NCBI GenBank assembly: GCA_000697475.1
Contig: JNEU01001143.1
Span: 155,888-219,887 of the forward strand
Source: Lichtheimia corymbifera B2541
Lineage: Eukaryota > Mucoromycota > Mucoromycetes > Mucorales > Lichtheimiaceae
DNA: 64,000 nt
Reading direction: 5' to 3'
Shown: piece by piece, positions 34,943-46,800 of the stretch
Layout of the letters: every line of letters begins with the position of its first letter
Position numbering within the stretch: the first letter of the stretch is position 1
Notes under the pieces: model-generated
Databases searched by the model: none
What the model was told of the DNA's origin: nothing
What the model saw: the letters and a program-made list of their open reading frames with translations, nothing else
Translations under genes and position numbers: made by a program

Positions 34943-36833
34943 TCATAACTGATTAGACAAAAGATATTCAATAGCAGCTTCAACGTTGCCGCCTGTCGCT
35001 AACAATGCTCGGACATTGGCCTGTCGCTCCGAAAAACCCATCTCTTCAAGTTGTTCCAATTGTGTTCGAAAGCGTGTTTCTGGTGGTTCAGTCGGTGCAC
35101 TACCAGCACCCGCACCTGCTGCAGCACTTGTGTTTTGGTTGCTATGATATACAACATGATTAATAAAGCATAACAAAATAAAGTGAATACATGTATACAT
35201 ACCCCATATCACCAAAAAGACCAGGGAATGCATTGAACATGGATGAAGGTTGCTGTTGATTACCGCCACCTTGTCGTTGAGAATCCATCATGGCTTGTAA
35301 GCGCATACTCGCTTGGATAAAGCCTGGATCTGCCCAGAATGGTACTTGTTGCTGTGCTGTAGTGTTGTTGTTTTGTGATCCATTATCTGTGGAGGACTGC
35401 TGTTGTTGCTGTTGCTGTTGCTGTGGTGCCATAAAAGGAGGAAGCATTGGCATTCCTATCGAATTGCAAAGCGTTATTATAGAAAAGAAGCATGGAGATC
35501 ATGTCCATCTACCTACCAGCAAAGGGATTCATGCCACCCATATTCCCACCACCACTACCACCAGCACTAGGAGTAGATGACGTCTGATTCGATTGGGATG
35601 TTCGAGGAGCCCATGGATTAGGAAGCGCTTGAGTGTTGAGTTGATTCTCTATATTGACCATGGCTTGTTAAGGGATTTTTGGAATAACAATGTCGCTTGT
35701 CCATGCCGTACCTGGAATACTTGTTACATTCAATTGCTGGGCTAGCCGTTGATTGGCTTCTTCAGAAGCTTGGTTGTCTGTTTGTGATACGGATTCCATT
35801 GGATCACGGAAAGTATTGTACATTTGTCGAAGATGATTGAAACCTCCAGGAAGTGCCTAAGATGACCCCCATTTAATATACCATGCTAAATAATACACCA
35901 TCCTCGTCAAGTATTCTCACCTCTATATTGGATATTGCTCGATCATTGCTTCTTTGCATTTGTCGCATCAATTCTGGATTCCTATTCAATGTCAAAAGTA
36001 AGAAAAAGGCATTGTATATATATATATATATATATAACCCTCTACTTACCGCATCATTTCTATCGATTGTCTCAGGAACGCTGGATCATTAATAACGTGA
36101 CCAATCTCGGGGTTTTCTTCAATGAGTGTCCGCATTTGAGGGTTACTCATGATGATGGAGCGTACGAAATCTGTAACAATACAAATGTATTAAGCTTTTT
36201 TTTCTCATATCCAGATTATCATCCCATTACCTGTGTTGTTTAAAAGACTTTGCATCATAGGAGAATCCATCATTTGTTGCATATATTCAGGATCCATCAT
36301 GGAACCAGCACCACCACGTCCAAAGAGATCGTTGCTACCAGCTCCATCCAATCCAGGAAACCCACCGAATCCGGGGAAAAGAGGATTAGCGTTCGTTTGA
36401 TTGTTGGCGGTGGTATTGGCGGTGGAGGAAGTAGTAGTAGTAGTAGTGGTAGCAGTAGATGTGGTTGTATTGTTGATATTGGGTGATGTTGCTGAGGATG
36501 TCGGTGACGAAGACGACGACGACCTTGCGTTGGACACCACCATATGGATAGTATGACCTTGGTCAATCTCTGAAAAGCAAACCAATCCATTAGTCCCATA
36601 GCGTCATCCATACACTCCTCTTGATTGAACGTACTGCAAGTGGTGCACAGATCGTCGTCCTTGAGTATCCTTCCCGAGTAAACGAGCTTCAGACTATCCG
36701 CATTGACGCCATTACGTTTCTCGGCAATTATCTCCTTGAGCTGCTTTACTGTGGTGTTCTCTGGATCGAATTCCACTTGAAAGACTTGGCCATTGGAAGG
36801 TCTTATTTGAACCGTAATTGGATTGCCCATCAT
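34943..36833 (-). CDS. DSK2: Ubiquilin (Dsk2 homologue)
   Basis: Shuttle factor that carries ubiquitylated proteins to the proteasome. The start at 36833 reads [18 protein letters not shown] and runs into a UBL domain ([40 protein letters not shown]). A Thr/Ser/Asn-rich linker follows, then a Gly/Met region ([19 protein letters not shown]) and STI1-type repeats ([54 protein letters not shown]). Next comes a Gln/Asn-rich spacer, and a C-terminal UBA ([29 protein letters not shown]). TGA is at 34943-34945. Domain order UBL-STI1-UBA is complete. About eight exons. The poly-Gln run is at 35400-35430. Confidence 0.94.
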
Positions 36834-37417
36834 GTAACAGGAAGCAAGTGTGGCGACTGACTGAAATTCGAGCCTTGCTATTTTGTGTGCCACACGCACC
36901 CACCCCGTCAATTTCTATTATGCGCCTCCTACTGCTAGTATAGCCTCTCCCCTCACCACACGCACCTTCTCCTCCTCTTCCTATATCAGCTACAACATTT
37001 TATATAAAAAGATTATCTTTGAATATAAATGTGTATCAGCATACATGGTTTATTCATTGGGGTTCAGAAAAAAGTTTGGCTACATTGGAGTACTTGGTAT
37101 TCTCCCAGTCGTCAACCTACAAGTATATTTCCTGCTTGTATAGAAATACCTGGTGTAACCATAGTTTGCCAAGTAGCAGTAGTAGTAGTATTTGATTCAC
37201 TTTTGCATCAAAACCAAGTGTTCTCTTTTAATTCGGAAGATAATGAAAAGGATTTGATTGTTTTTATCAGCGGATAAGAATAAAGTGACAATGGGGAGGG
37301 GAGGAGGAGAGAGACGGGATTGAAGAGAATAAAGGGGAGGGGGAATAACAAGCACACTGACAGAATAAAGATAAAAAAGTACAAAGTTGATATCTAGTAG
37401 AAATACACATAAACCAT
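36834..37417. other. Intergenic: ubiquilin promoter and S41 gene 3' flank
   Basis: No gene seen. A CT-rich block (36940-36985) lies upstream of ubiquilin and a purine-rich block at 37290-37345. Confidence 0.5.
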
Positions 37418-39495
37418 CTACTCTTGCAAAGGACATTCATCATTGAGCATCAACTGTGCTGCTTGTCGCCAGAGCTCCTTGACGTTATCAGCGTTCTCGT
37501 CGTTGAAATACATTCTGCAATCAGCATTGTTGACGCTGTATTCAAGCAAGTATTCCTCGTTGCCAATGTCTTTCTTTTCCATAGGACGATATACTTCACG
37601 GAAGGTCCAACCCATATCGGCTCTTTCAGGGAAAGGTTCGGGAGCATCGGGATCATCTTGCAAGCCAAGGCTCTGTAAATCCATCAAAAAGCCAGAAAGA
37701 CGTTCACTTTCACCACCAGGGAAAGAGGCGAATTGCATGCTGTTGCCACGGATACCACCAAAGCCCATAGCAGGTACCTTGTGAGACAAATGCAAACGAG
37801 AAGCCACAATAGCACAAGTAGAACCACATCGGCCATCAGAAAGAATCATGATATCAGAAGCCTTCCATTTCGAGTTCTTGTATGGCTTGACACCAGCATT
37901 CCAGCTATCACAGCTGAGAGTGATAGGCTTTGAAAACTTGACTTGTTCTTTGCCACGCTTGTAGGTGACGGTATCCTTGTACCATTGATCGCTGCCAGCA
38001 GGGTAGCCTTCAGCACGGTAATCATACCACTTTGTTGCTTGTTGCGAATAAGCCTTGCTAATCACACGTTCCAAGAATGACGAGTATTTGACATCGGACA
38101 AGTAGTCAGGGGTCGATTCGAAGAACGAGTTGATGATGAATTCACCAGCACATGCATCACCACCACCATTTTGTGATAGATCAAGGATAATCTTCTCGAC
38201 ACCCTTCTTTTCGAATTCTTCCAAGCCCTCCGTAAAGTTCTTGACAAAAGCATCGCGATCTTGACTGGCAATAGAGAAGCTTTGGATATCAATGACACCG
38301 ACGTTGTGATCCAACTCGATAAATTCAACATAGCGACCATCACTACCACCCACAGCATTGTTGTTGGGCGATAAATCAAAGGCTTGGCCTTCATGCATGC
38401 GTTTGAGCTCATCGGTGATTTCAGTGGTCCATGCTGCATTACGGCGAGCCAAGGATGATGTCGAATAAGCTGATTGACAATAGTTGTCCCAATAAGAGGA
38501 TGCATCGCTAAAACCACGTGGCACTTCAGCAATCCATGGTACTTTGACAGTGAAAGATTCATCGTAGTCTTCATCCTTAGGCTCAGTGCCCTTCTTTGGA
38601 CAACGCATTGTGTATGAATGTACTTCTTGTGCGGGCAAGAAACGATGGTAACCCAAATCGTCAGCGCCATCATCCCAACCATGGAAGTAGCTCTTGGTGT
38701 TGACAATGTTGTTGAAACAGGTGTTGACATCTTTGCTTTCACCGTTGTTGTTGACGGCATAATCGACAATCATATCAAGTGCTTCACGATCGTCGATATG
38801 GGTGACTTCGCATCCGACCCATGATTTCTTAGCATCAGGCCAAATATCATCCTTGATATAAGCAACGTTGACGACGGTGCGTTGGTTACGGATCAAAGAG
38901 TTGAGCTGAATTGGTTGCCAAAAGATAAACTGACGATAGCAAAATGGCGAATAGACCTATGTGCAACATGGAATGTTATTGAATGTGATCACTCGTTGGC
39001 TCGTTTGTCACCTACCAAGTGTGCATCTTGAACTTTATCCAAAAGCAAAGCGACGGCATCTTGGAATTCTCTATCCGACTTCCACTTTTGATTCTTGATG
39101 ATATCAAGGCCATAGGATATGTTGACAGGAACCACTTCAAGGCCTTCCACGTTGGGTGGTGAAGCAGCGATTTCCTAGATATTAAAAAAAAGGGTCATCA
39201 ATAACCTATTGGACTTATTTACCCACACTCTCATGTTGATATATACATTAAAGACGTAAAGATGGTTGGTCACTTTTCGCACTGTATCAATGGTCTGATC
39301 TGCAAAATCCTTGTTGAAGGGAAAGTGGTCGAGACATGCTTTGGCTTCTTTGAAACTGGCAGTCGTTTTGCCGGCAATGGCAGCACAAGGATCGGTAGAT
39401 GACGAGTCTTTTTCGGCAGCATAAGTTACTGTTGAGAGAAGGAGAACAGCAGCAGCTGCAATTCGGAAACCCACATTACTGTCGAGCAGCTTCAT
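37418..39495 (-). CDS. Secreted S41-family serine peptidase
   Basis: Three exons. The N-terminus MKLLDSNVGFR is followed by a hydrophobic stretch AAAAVLLLSTVTYA, a clear signal peptide. A Cys-containing N-terminal region (DPCAAIAGKTTASFKEAKAC) leads to FQDAVALLLDKVQDAHLVY, the usual region before the S41 core. The core has VGVIDIQSFS and KIILDLSQNGGGDACAGEF; the catalytic Ser lies in SDGRCGSTCAIVASRL, then VPAMGFGGIRGNSMQFASFPGG. The end is MYFNDENADNVKELWRQA. TAG-type stop at 37418. Fungal secreted S41 peptidases of this kind are related to CPAF/tail-specific proteases, and their physiological substrates are mostly unknown. About 645 residues. The family is certain; the extracellular or secretory location is inferred from the signal peptide. 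Confidence 0.9.
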
Positions 39496-40920
39496 GACAG
39501 CAGAGATGGGTGGTTGATGTGGAGGTTGTGGGTGATAAAAAAGGAGTGTAAAGGATAGAATTAATTACCAGGACGGTGCACCAAATCCAAAAATAGATAA
39601 AGCTCGACCTTGTTTTCTCACTCCACCACTACCACCACCACCACCACCACCAATTCCTGGATCCGTTGCTATAGAAACAATAACAAACTACTTGTTACGG
39701 TTGCTCACTTGGTAGTATGTAGAATTGATACTACTTTATGAACCCATCCCCATCATGCCAGGCACCATCCACTACACCTCTTGATCAATCATTATAAAGA
39801 CATCCAAGAACTCAAACACATCGTCATCCCTGCTTCATCTTGTTACTACATATTATCCATCACTTACATCCTACTACCCTCCTGATGATGCCAACTATTA
39901 GCAATAAACGATTTGTGACTAAGTTAAGATTACCTTGAATACATCCGGCTACTCGTGCCAAAACACCCGATCCAGCCAATGACATCCAAGCTTGTATAAA
40001 AAGCTAACATGTCGTCCTATTATAATCTGTCACCACACATGCCAAATACGCCAATTGTGTACACTGTTACGCGTTAGTACATGGTAGCCTTGTTTATACA
40101 CCGTAGTCTATATGCTACTATATTACTTTAACATGAAAGACCTTAACGACGCAAAAGGGTATATAATAACAGGAGGAGGAAAGTGTATCTAATAATATGA
40201 AGATGCACCAACAAAATGGATCGCCTGGGGTAAAAACGAAGCAACAGAGAGAGACCACAATCTTTGGGTCCAAATACCTTAGAAGGAACAATGCATGATG
40301 ACACATGATATCGCTGTCAACCATGTGCTCCTCAGCACGCATGGGGCATGAACCGCATGATTCAAATATGCTGTATTGTTATTCCGCAACCGGGCCGAGA
40401 TGCGCGGATAACATGATCTGATGAAAGTTTTTTAAGCGTGTGCAGGATAAAGTTGTTGTTTGTAAGACTCACTTGTCATCGTAATGTCTCGATCAGTTCT
40501 ATGCTTCGTCATAGGTAATACAAAGTTTATACAGGGCGGTCAACAAAGGTTGTTTACTACTTGTTTACTTGTATCATTGTCATGTTTCATTGTAAGGAAA
40601 AGAATCATCATCGCTCTGGCTGTGGTAATGAATCTTATTATGATCAGCTTGCGTCATTCAATCTCGGCCTCATTACGGATGATTCTTCAAGACCTGGATT
40701 GATCCGGATGCTGTTGCGCGTGGATTTTGAAATCTACCATAAAAGTAAGCATTCAAGCTGGTAGTGCAAAAGTTACCTAATTGATTGGCTTTGAAAATCA
40801 TGCGATTTGTGTTAACACGCCACTTGGTCCCTTCTATTCGCCAAGGAACTTTTTTCAGCTTTAAATACTACGCCATGACCATACACCTTGAAACAAAGCA
40901 ACTTTTTTTATTCACTCGTC
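39496..40920. other. Intergenic, 1.4 kb
   Basis: Promoters of the divergent S41 (-) and RGS-fusion (+) genes. A CCA/ACC repeat is at 39625-39655. No RNA gene, transposon or motif-bearing ORF recognised. Confidence 0.5.
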
Positions 40921-43567
40921 ATGGCATCCAAGTCTGAGGATTTACTCCATGACGTACTTTCAGAGCCAAAGCTATTACATTCCTTTGAATCTTACCTACG
41001 ACAAATCCATGCACATGAAAACCTTTTATTCATTGAAGCCATATCACAAATGCGATATGACAATTCATTCACAAACTTTGAAGTCGCACTGAATAGGTAT
41101 GCAGAGAGTGAATGCGGCAATGTGTTTCAAATGCTTAAATTCCACGTGCTTTGGTCGCTGTTAGAATTTACAAGTCGTTCCTTTCCGACAATGCCAATCT
41201 GAAACTGCATAGTGTCACCACCAAAGAGCAGGTGGAACAAGACATGGAAGGTCTTCATTGGGCCATTATACGACGTGAAGATGCTGTCAAGATCTTGGAA
41301 GAAACCGAGCGACAAGTGTTGGCCAATTTGGTATGTATTGAATCATGTATTATCATGACTATTTTCACTAATTGATGTCTGGCCCGTATAGCGCAACAAG
41401 TTGGACGATTTTATTCGCTTGAAGCAGCTCGATATTTCGTAAGTGAAATCAATCACGATGATCATTAGATGATGGTATTAATGACCACTGTTCGGATAGA
41501 GATTTTGATCATGGTCCTAGCAAACCACAGATTCGAGTTGTCATTGTGGGTGGTGGTTTCACGGTAAGTGGTGGACGCGATAACGTGTTAACGACTTTAG
41601 AAATTCGAGTGATTGATCCCTATTTTTTAAAAGGGCTTCACAGTGGCATCCATTTTAGACCCAATGCCTCTTTTCCATGTCACCGTTATTGATACAAAAG
41701 GTAATAATGTTCTATTTCTTAAAAAAGCAAAAATGAGCTAATGCCCATTGGATCCACCACTAGACTCATTTGAGTATACCCCGGGCATCATAAAGAAGCT
41801 CGTCAACCCAGAAGAATCAAGCTCGATGCGTGCACGACATGATTCGTACGTCAAGAATGGCAGAGTACTTATTGGCTTTGCCAGCAACGTCAACGATGAC
41901 GTCAAATCACTTCAAGTCAATGGTGAAACGGCAAGTAGTAGTCGCATAACACGCCATAGCACGTGTAGCTTACATGGAATGATTATTAGGTTGACTTTGA
42001 CTACCTTGTGGTTGCTACTGGAAGCTCTTACTCATCGCAGCTAAAATCCACCGACATGTCTGTGCTATATCGCATAACGGGTCTTGAGCAAGTGAATGCC
42101 GAGCTTATTAATGCACGACGTATTTTGATCGTGGGTGAGTTTATTATTACTACTACTACTTTTTATGTATACTGACAATGACAATCATGCTTACTTAGGT
42201 GGTGGACTTGTGGGTTGTGAGTTGGCATCCGAAATTGCTCTTCGTACCTTCCCTGGAAAATACCCTCGTAAAGAAATCACTCTTGTTGAATCACATGACA
42301 AGATCATTCGTCGCACAGATGATTACCAACGAGAGCGGGCCATGGATTATCTGCAAAACCTTGGTATTGAAGTCATTTGCAATGACCGTATCGTCGATTT
42401 AGAAGGAACCGAAAATGGCGGCAACTATCTTGGAGCAAGTGGACGTATTTACAGCGGATACGACAAGGTCTTTATGGCCACTGGAACCCGACCCAATAGC
42501 CAAATTTTGCAAAACAGCGGTGAGCTGGACGCTTGTGTTGACAGCTGGGGTCGCATCATGGTGAAGCCCTCGTTACAAATCGATCACTACAAGTGTCCCC
42601 ATATTTTCGCAGGAGGTGATGTGACCAATGTCATTGAAGAAAAGACAGGTTATGCAGCAACGTTAGCTGGTGTGTGTATTGCACGTAATATTTGTCGGCT
42701 CGTCAAGGGCAAGGCGCCATTACGCCAAGGTACCAAAGGAACTATGCCCGCACCTGACAAGCCTCTTCATGGTATCCATTCGCAAGGTGGCATTGGCAAA
42801 CGTAAGTACCTTATATAAGCTCTACTCTTACATAATGCTCACATTGCCGTTTAGAACGACTTGGCTTGCTCAAAAAGAAATTTGCGTTTCTCAACCCAGC
42901 ATGGGCTGCACTCAAGCTCTTTGATGAACAACAATATTTACGCATGGTGCAAGGAGAAGCTATGAATTCGTCTCAAGTATTTGGAAGGATGCCACGAAAA
43001 CTTGGTCTACCTCATGGTTATGCATACCATTCACCCATTCATTCATACTCGTTAGCTTCCTTGGAAGCTTCTTTGGATCAACATATTCCTCAATCATCCA
43101 CAAGTTCGGTTCATCGTCACTTGAATCATCATCAACAACAACAGCAACAGCAATCCAGCTCATTGTTGTTAACGCCAACTCCAAGACAAACCCGTTCATG
43201 TACAGGAGGAGCTGGTGGCGGGCCCAAGCGAGAATACAAAACATGGAGTGCATCTTCTACCCGACTCAGCTCAATTAGTCATGCCAGCTCTAGCGGTAGC
43301 AGTAGTGGCAGCTCCACATCATCCCTCCATGATTTTGTGAACAGCCATTTTACCTTTGGAAAACATGCTTTGGAACCTCAAAGATCTATGGATAACATTT
43401 CTCGATCATGTGCCAAGCACCAGCAACAACAACAACATCATCATAGACAGCAGCAACAACAGAAAAAGCAACATCATCATCCACGTCATTTTCGACGTTC
43501 CAGTATGCCTTCCGTCACCAATATAGAATGGGCAACGCCTTCATCGCTTAGATCCGTCAAGATATAA
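40921..43567 (+). CDS. RGS domain fused to an AIFM2/FSP1-like FAD/NAD(P) oxidoreductase
   Basis: One continuous spliced frame, about 710 residues. The start at 40921 (MASKSEDLLHDVLSEP) begins an RGS-like domain (LLHSFESYLRQIHAHENLLFI, then across intron 41097-41164 IYKSFLSDNANLKLHSVTT). A short helical linker (EETERQVLANL + RNKLDDFIRLKQLDIS) crosses introns 41331-41391 and 41439-41499. The linker leads into a Rossmann FAD motif IRVVIVGGGFTGFTVA without any ATG between them. Further motifs are YLVVATGSSYSS, the NAD motif RILIVGGGLVGCELASEI, KEITLVESHDKI, VFMATGTRPN, and FAGGDVTNVIEEKTGYAA. The oxidoreductase resembles AIFM2/FSP1 NAD(P)H:quinone reductases. The last 200 residues are Ser-, Gln- and His-rich. 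RGS domains act on G-alpha proteins; a link between G-protein signalling and redox or quinone chemistry is inference. TAA at 43565-43567. Confidence 0.88.
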
Positions 43568-43882
43568 TCTCCTTCATCTGTCTTTATTGTTGAGCAAGCT
43601 TCCATATATCTAATCATGCAAAAGAACCCAGCACCACCATCATCACTTGTTTAGAATAATCAGTCAAAAAGTATATGTAGTAGTATGCAACCTTCTTTAT
43701 GATGTCAATAAGAAACAATACATTCATTCATTCATTCATTCATCTACCATGGCAACGCACTATGGCTGTCCTGCAACATTTATCCAATCAACATTGTGTC
43801 ATGTGACTCGAGTCACCCACGCTTTAATTTTGGGCAGGATTTCATTTTCCCTCCTTCCTGTAGTGTCACTGCGCTGTGAAGA
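43568..43882. other. Intergenic with (CATT)n repeat
   Basis: A CATT tetranucleotide repeat is at about 43720-43742. Otherwise this is 3' flank of the fusion gene and promoter of the TFIIIC gene. Confidence 0.6.
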
Positions 43883-46800
43883 ATGCTCGATGTCATAGTA
43901 TCGCAAACCAAGATTGAGATTGCGATCGAGGGTCCTGCAGGTACTTTTCATTGTCTTTTTTGTTCCTTCTTTATCTTACGTCCGGGTTGATAGGTGTTAC
44001 TCGCGATGGATTGTGGCAACTTGTACAGCAAACAGCAACCAAAACGGTCCATGATCTCAATCTTCCAACCCAAGTTACGCCCAACGTAGACGATGCATAT
44101 AAACAGCTCATATGGCCCTTTATTGTCAATGAACCACAACTCAATTTTTTCCACGACACGTCGATCGATGCAATGCAAGTGGATCACAACAACGACGCGC
44201 CTAGTGCACCAGACACCTTGACAACTGAAGCGAATATCCCTGAGCAGGCTGTGCCAGCATCGCATAATGAATCGACACCATCATCACCCGTCGGAGAGAC
44301 ATCCGTGCAACCGAAGAAAACAAAGGGCAAAGCACCAGCCAAACGCAAGGCGAAGAAAAAGCCTGCAAAGAAGAAAAAGCCTGCTCGTAGAGGAGACCAT
44401 GATGATTCAACTGGAGACGAATATCAACCAGATGAGGATGACGATGAATCCAGTGAGGATGATGAGGACTTTGATATGGAAGCCGAAGAGGCCGATGATG
44501 ACAACAACACACCTCGACAAAAAGAGGATGGCAATGCTGAGTCTTCAAAGACCGGTTTATCCATTGTGAGTTACATGCATACCAATATGCAACGCCTATT
44601 CTAATTGGCATCATTGATAAAAATAGGTCGTCGATACTTCCGGTTATCAGCGTATTGATGACATCAAGGATCTTTCATTTGAACAAGTGGAGAATATGTA
44701 TGGCTCTCGTCTACGCGTAGTAGCTGATGCCGAATTGCAGAAAGAGCAATTGTTTGTGGGGTTACCGGTAGGTTTATTGCTATTCTTTTTTTATTCATTG
44801 TCACTTGACTTATACGGCACTTTTTTTTAGCCAGGGAAACCGATACCTGAAAACCAGGCGATTGTTTTGGGTGTTATCCTGCGTTCTCGTCATAAAGGTT
44901 ATACGCAAGCAGCTCTCACCAAGGACCTTGGATTGGATGCTCGCTCTTCTGGACATTATGTTAAAACCCTCGCCAACAGAGGTGCCATGTAAGAAAGATC
45001 TCTCTTTTTAGAATGCTTGTATGCTCGGTCTCTGATCCACTCTTTTAATAGTATTCGCAAGCCAGTCAGCGCCGGCTTCCGTACCAATCTTTGCATTCAC
45101 GTGCGATTCAACACAACGGATGAGCAAAAGCACAAAGCTGCATCGACCAAGAAACCCATCGCTTACAATATCAACGCTTTTGGCGTTGCATACACCAACA
45201 AGACATTGACAGTTGCAGTTGCCAAGCTGTTGGATGGTGCTCCGGATAATGTTATGTACACTGATGATATATTAAAAGCACTGGTATGTGATTGTTCTTG
45301 CAAAGCTATCATTCGTGCTAAGTTACTTGCTACCTAGGCATTCAATCCAGGAGAGAAATATGTTCGCAAGTGGTTTTTCCGCTCCATGGATGAACCGTGC
45401 AGTAAAAACATCTTTCGCAAATTGAGACCACCCAAGCAAGGCACATCTCGTATTATACAATTGATCGATCATCGCTATGGTATGCAAGCCTTTATATATG
45501 TATTTATGTAATGATGCGGAATTCTAACATTGTTCTTGGGATCATTTAGCCAACAAAGCAAAAGGATCAAGTATGGACGATCCCGCAACTCAAACCATCC
45601 CCAACGTTGATGCTGAACGCAGGGAAAAGGGATGTGTGGGCCTTGTACTCAAGTCGAGAGGAGACAACAGTGATCGCATTACCGGCCTGGATTATGATAT
45701 GATGTTTGAACCACAACTCTTGGATGCTCTTTATTCTATGGGAACAAAGGGTGCAACTCAAAAGGTACAGAAAACATCCCATCACTTTTTTCCTTCCATA
45801 CTCATTATTATCCATGTAGGAACTTGGACATATACTGGGCTACAGTGATCAGAGAGCCTTGTATAAAGGGTTGGAAAAGCTATGTTCATTACCCAAGACT
45901 CCGGATTCGACTCGTTTTACGGTTCAAAAATCGCTGGAATTCGAAGGACGTATCAAACGCTATCGCTATTATACGCTTCAGGCATATATGCAACAAACCG
46001 AGAACAAGTCGATTGAGTTGACAGGACCACCCAAATACACAGTCAAACAGAGTGACCTTGCGTACATTGATTATCGCTGTGCTGAGAATCGAATCTTATC
46101 ACCAGAGGCTGCAAAGAACATCAGGAATACGCAACCATCACCTGAGCCGACACCTGAGCAGGCAACGGCTTCAAAGAAGCGTGGTCGACCACGACAATCA
46201 TCTCATGCGAATGAAACTACTTCCAGTGAAACTGAAGCACCAGCATCGAAGCGTCGTGAACGCCAAAACACATCATCATCTACAGCAGAATCAGATCAAT
46301 CAAGTCAAAGCAATTTGGCATCCATATTCTTGCCGAGAAAGAGGGCATTAGCTCAAACAACAACAACAACAACCGAAGACGGGTCACGTGATGAGGATGA
46401 AGAACAGCAGACGAATACAATGACTCAAGAGAATAATGAACCACCGCGACCAAAGAGACCACGAGGTCGACCAAGAAAGAATCCAGCACCTACGGCCTCT
46501 ACTGCTGAACAATCAACCGATACCCCACAGCCAAAAAGACCACGTGGTCGACCGAGAAAGAACCAAGTACCTGCAGAATCCACTAGTGTTCAGGAGCCGA
46601 TCAACGACCCTGAACCACAGCAACAACAACATCAGCAGCCTGAATCTACTATGAATGTCGATGAACCTACTGAATCAACGACATCACAAGGTCAAAATGC
46701 AACATCCACTGAGCCTACTCGCGAAGAGTCAACTCCTATCTCAGACATGCAAGAGCAGCATCAAGTACCTGAATCACCTATGGATCTGGATCAGCGTGTA

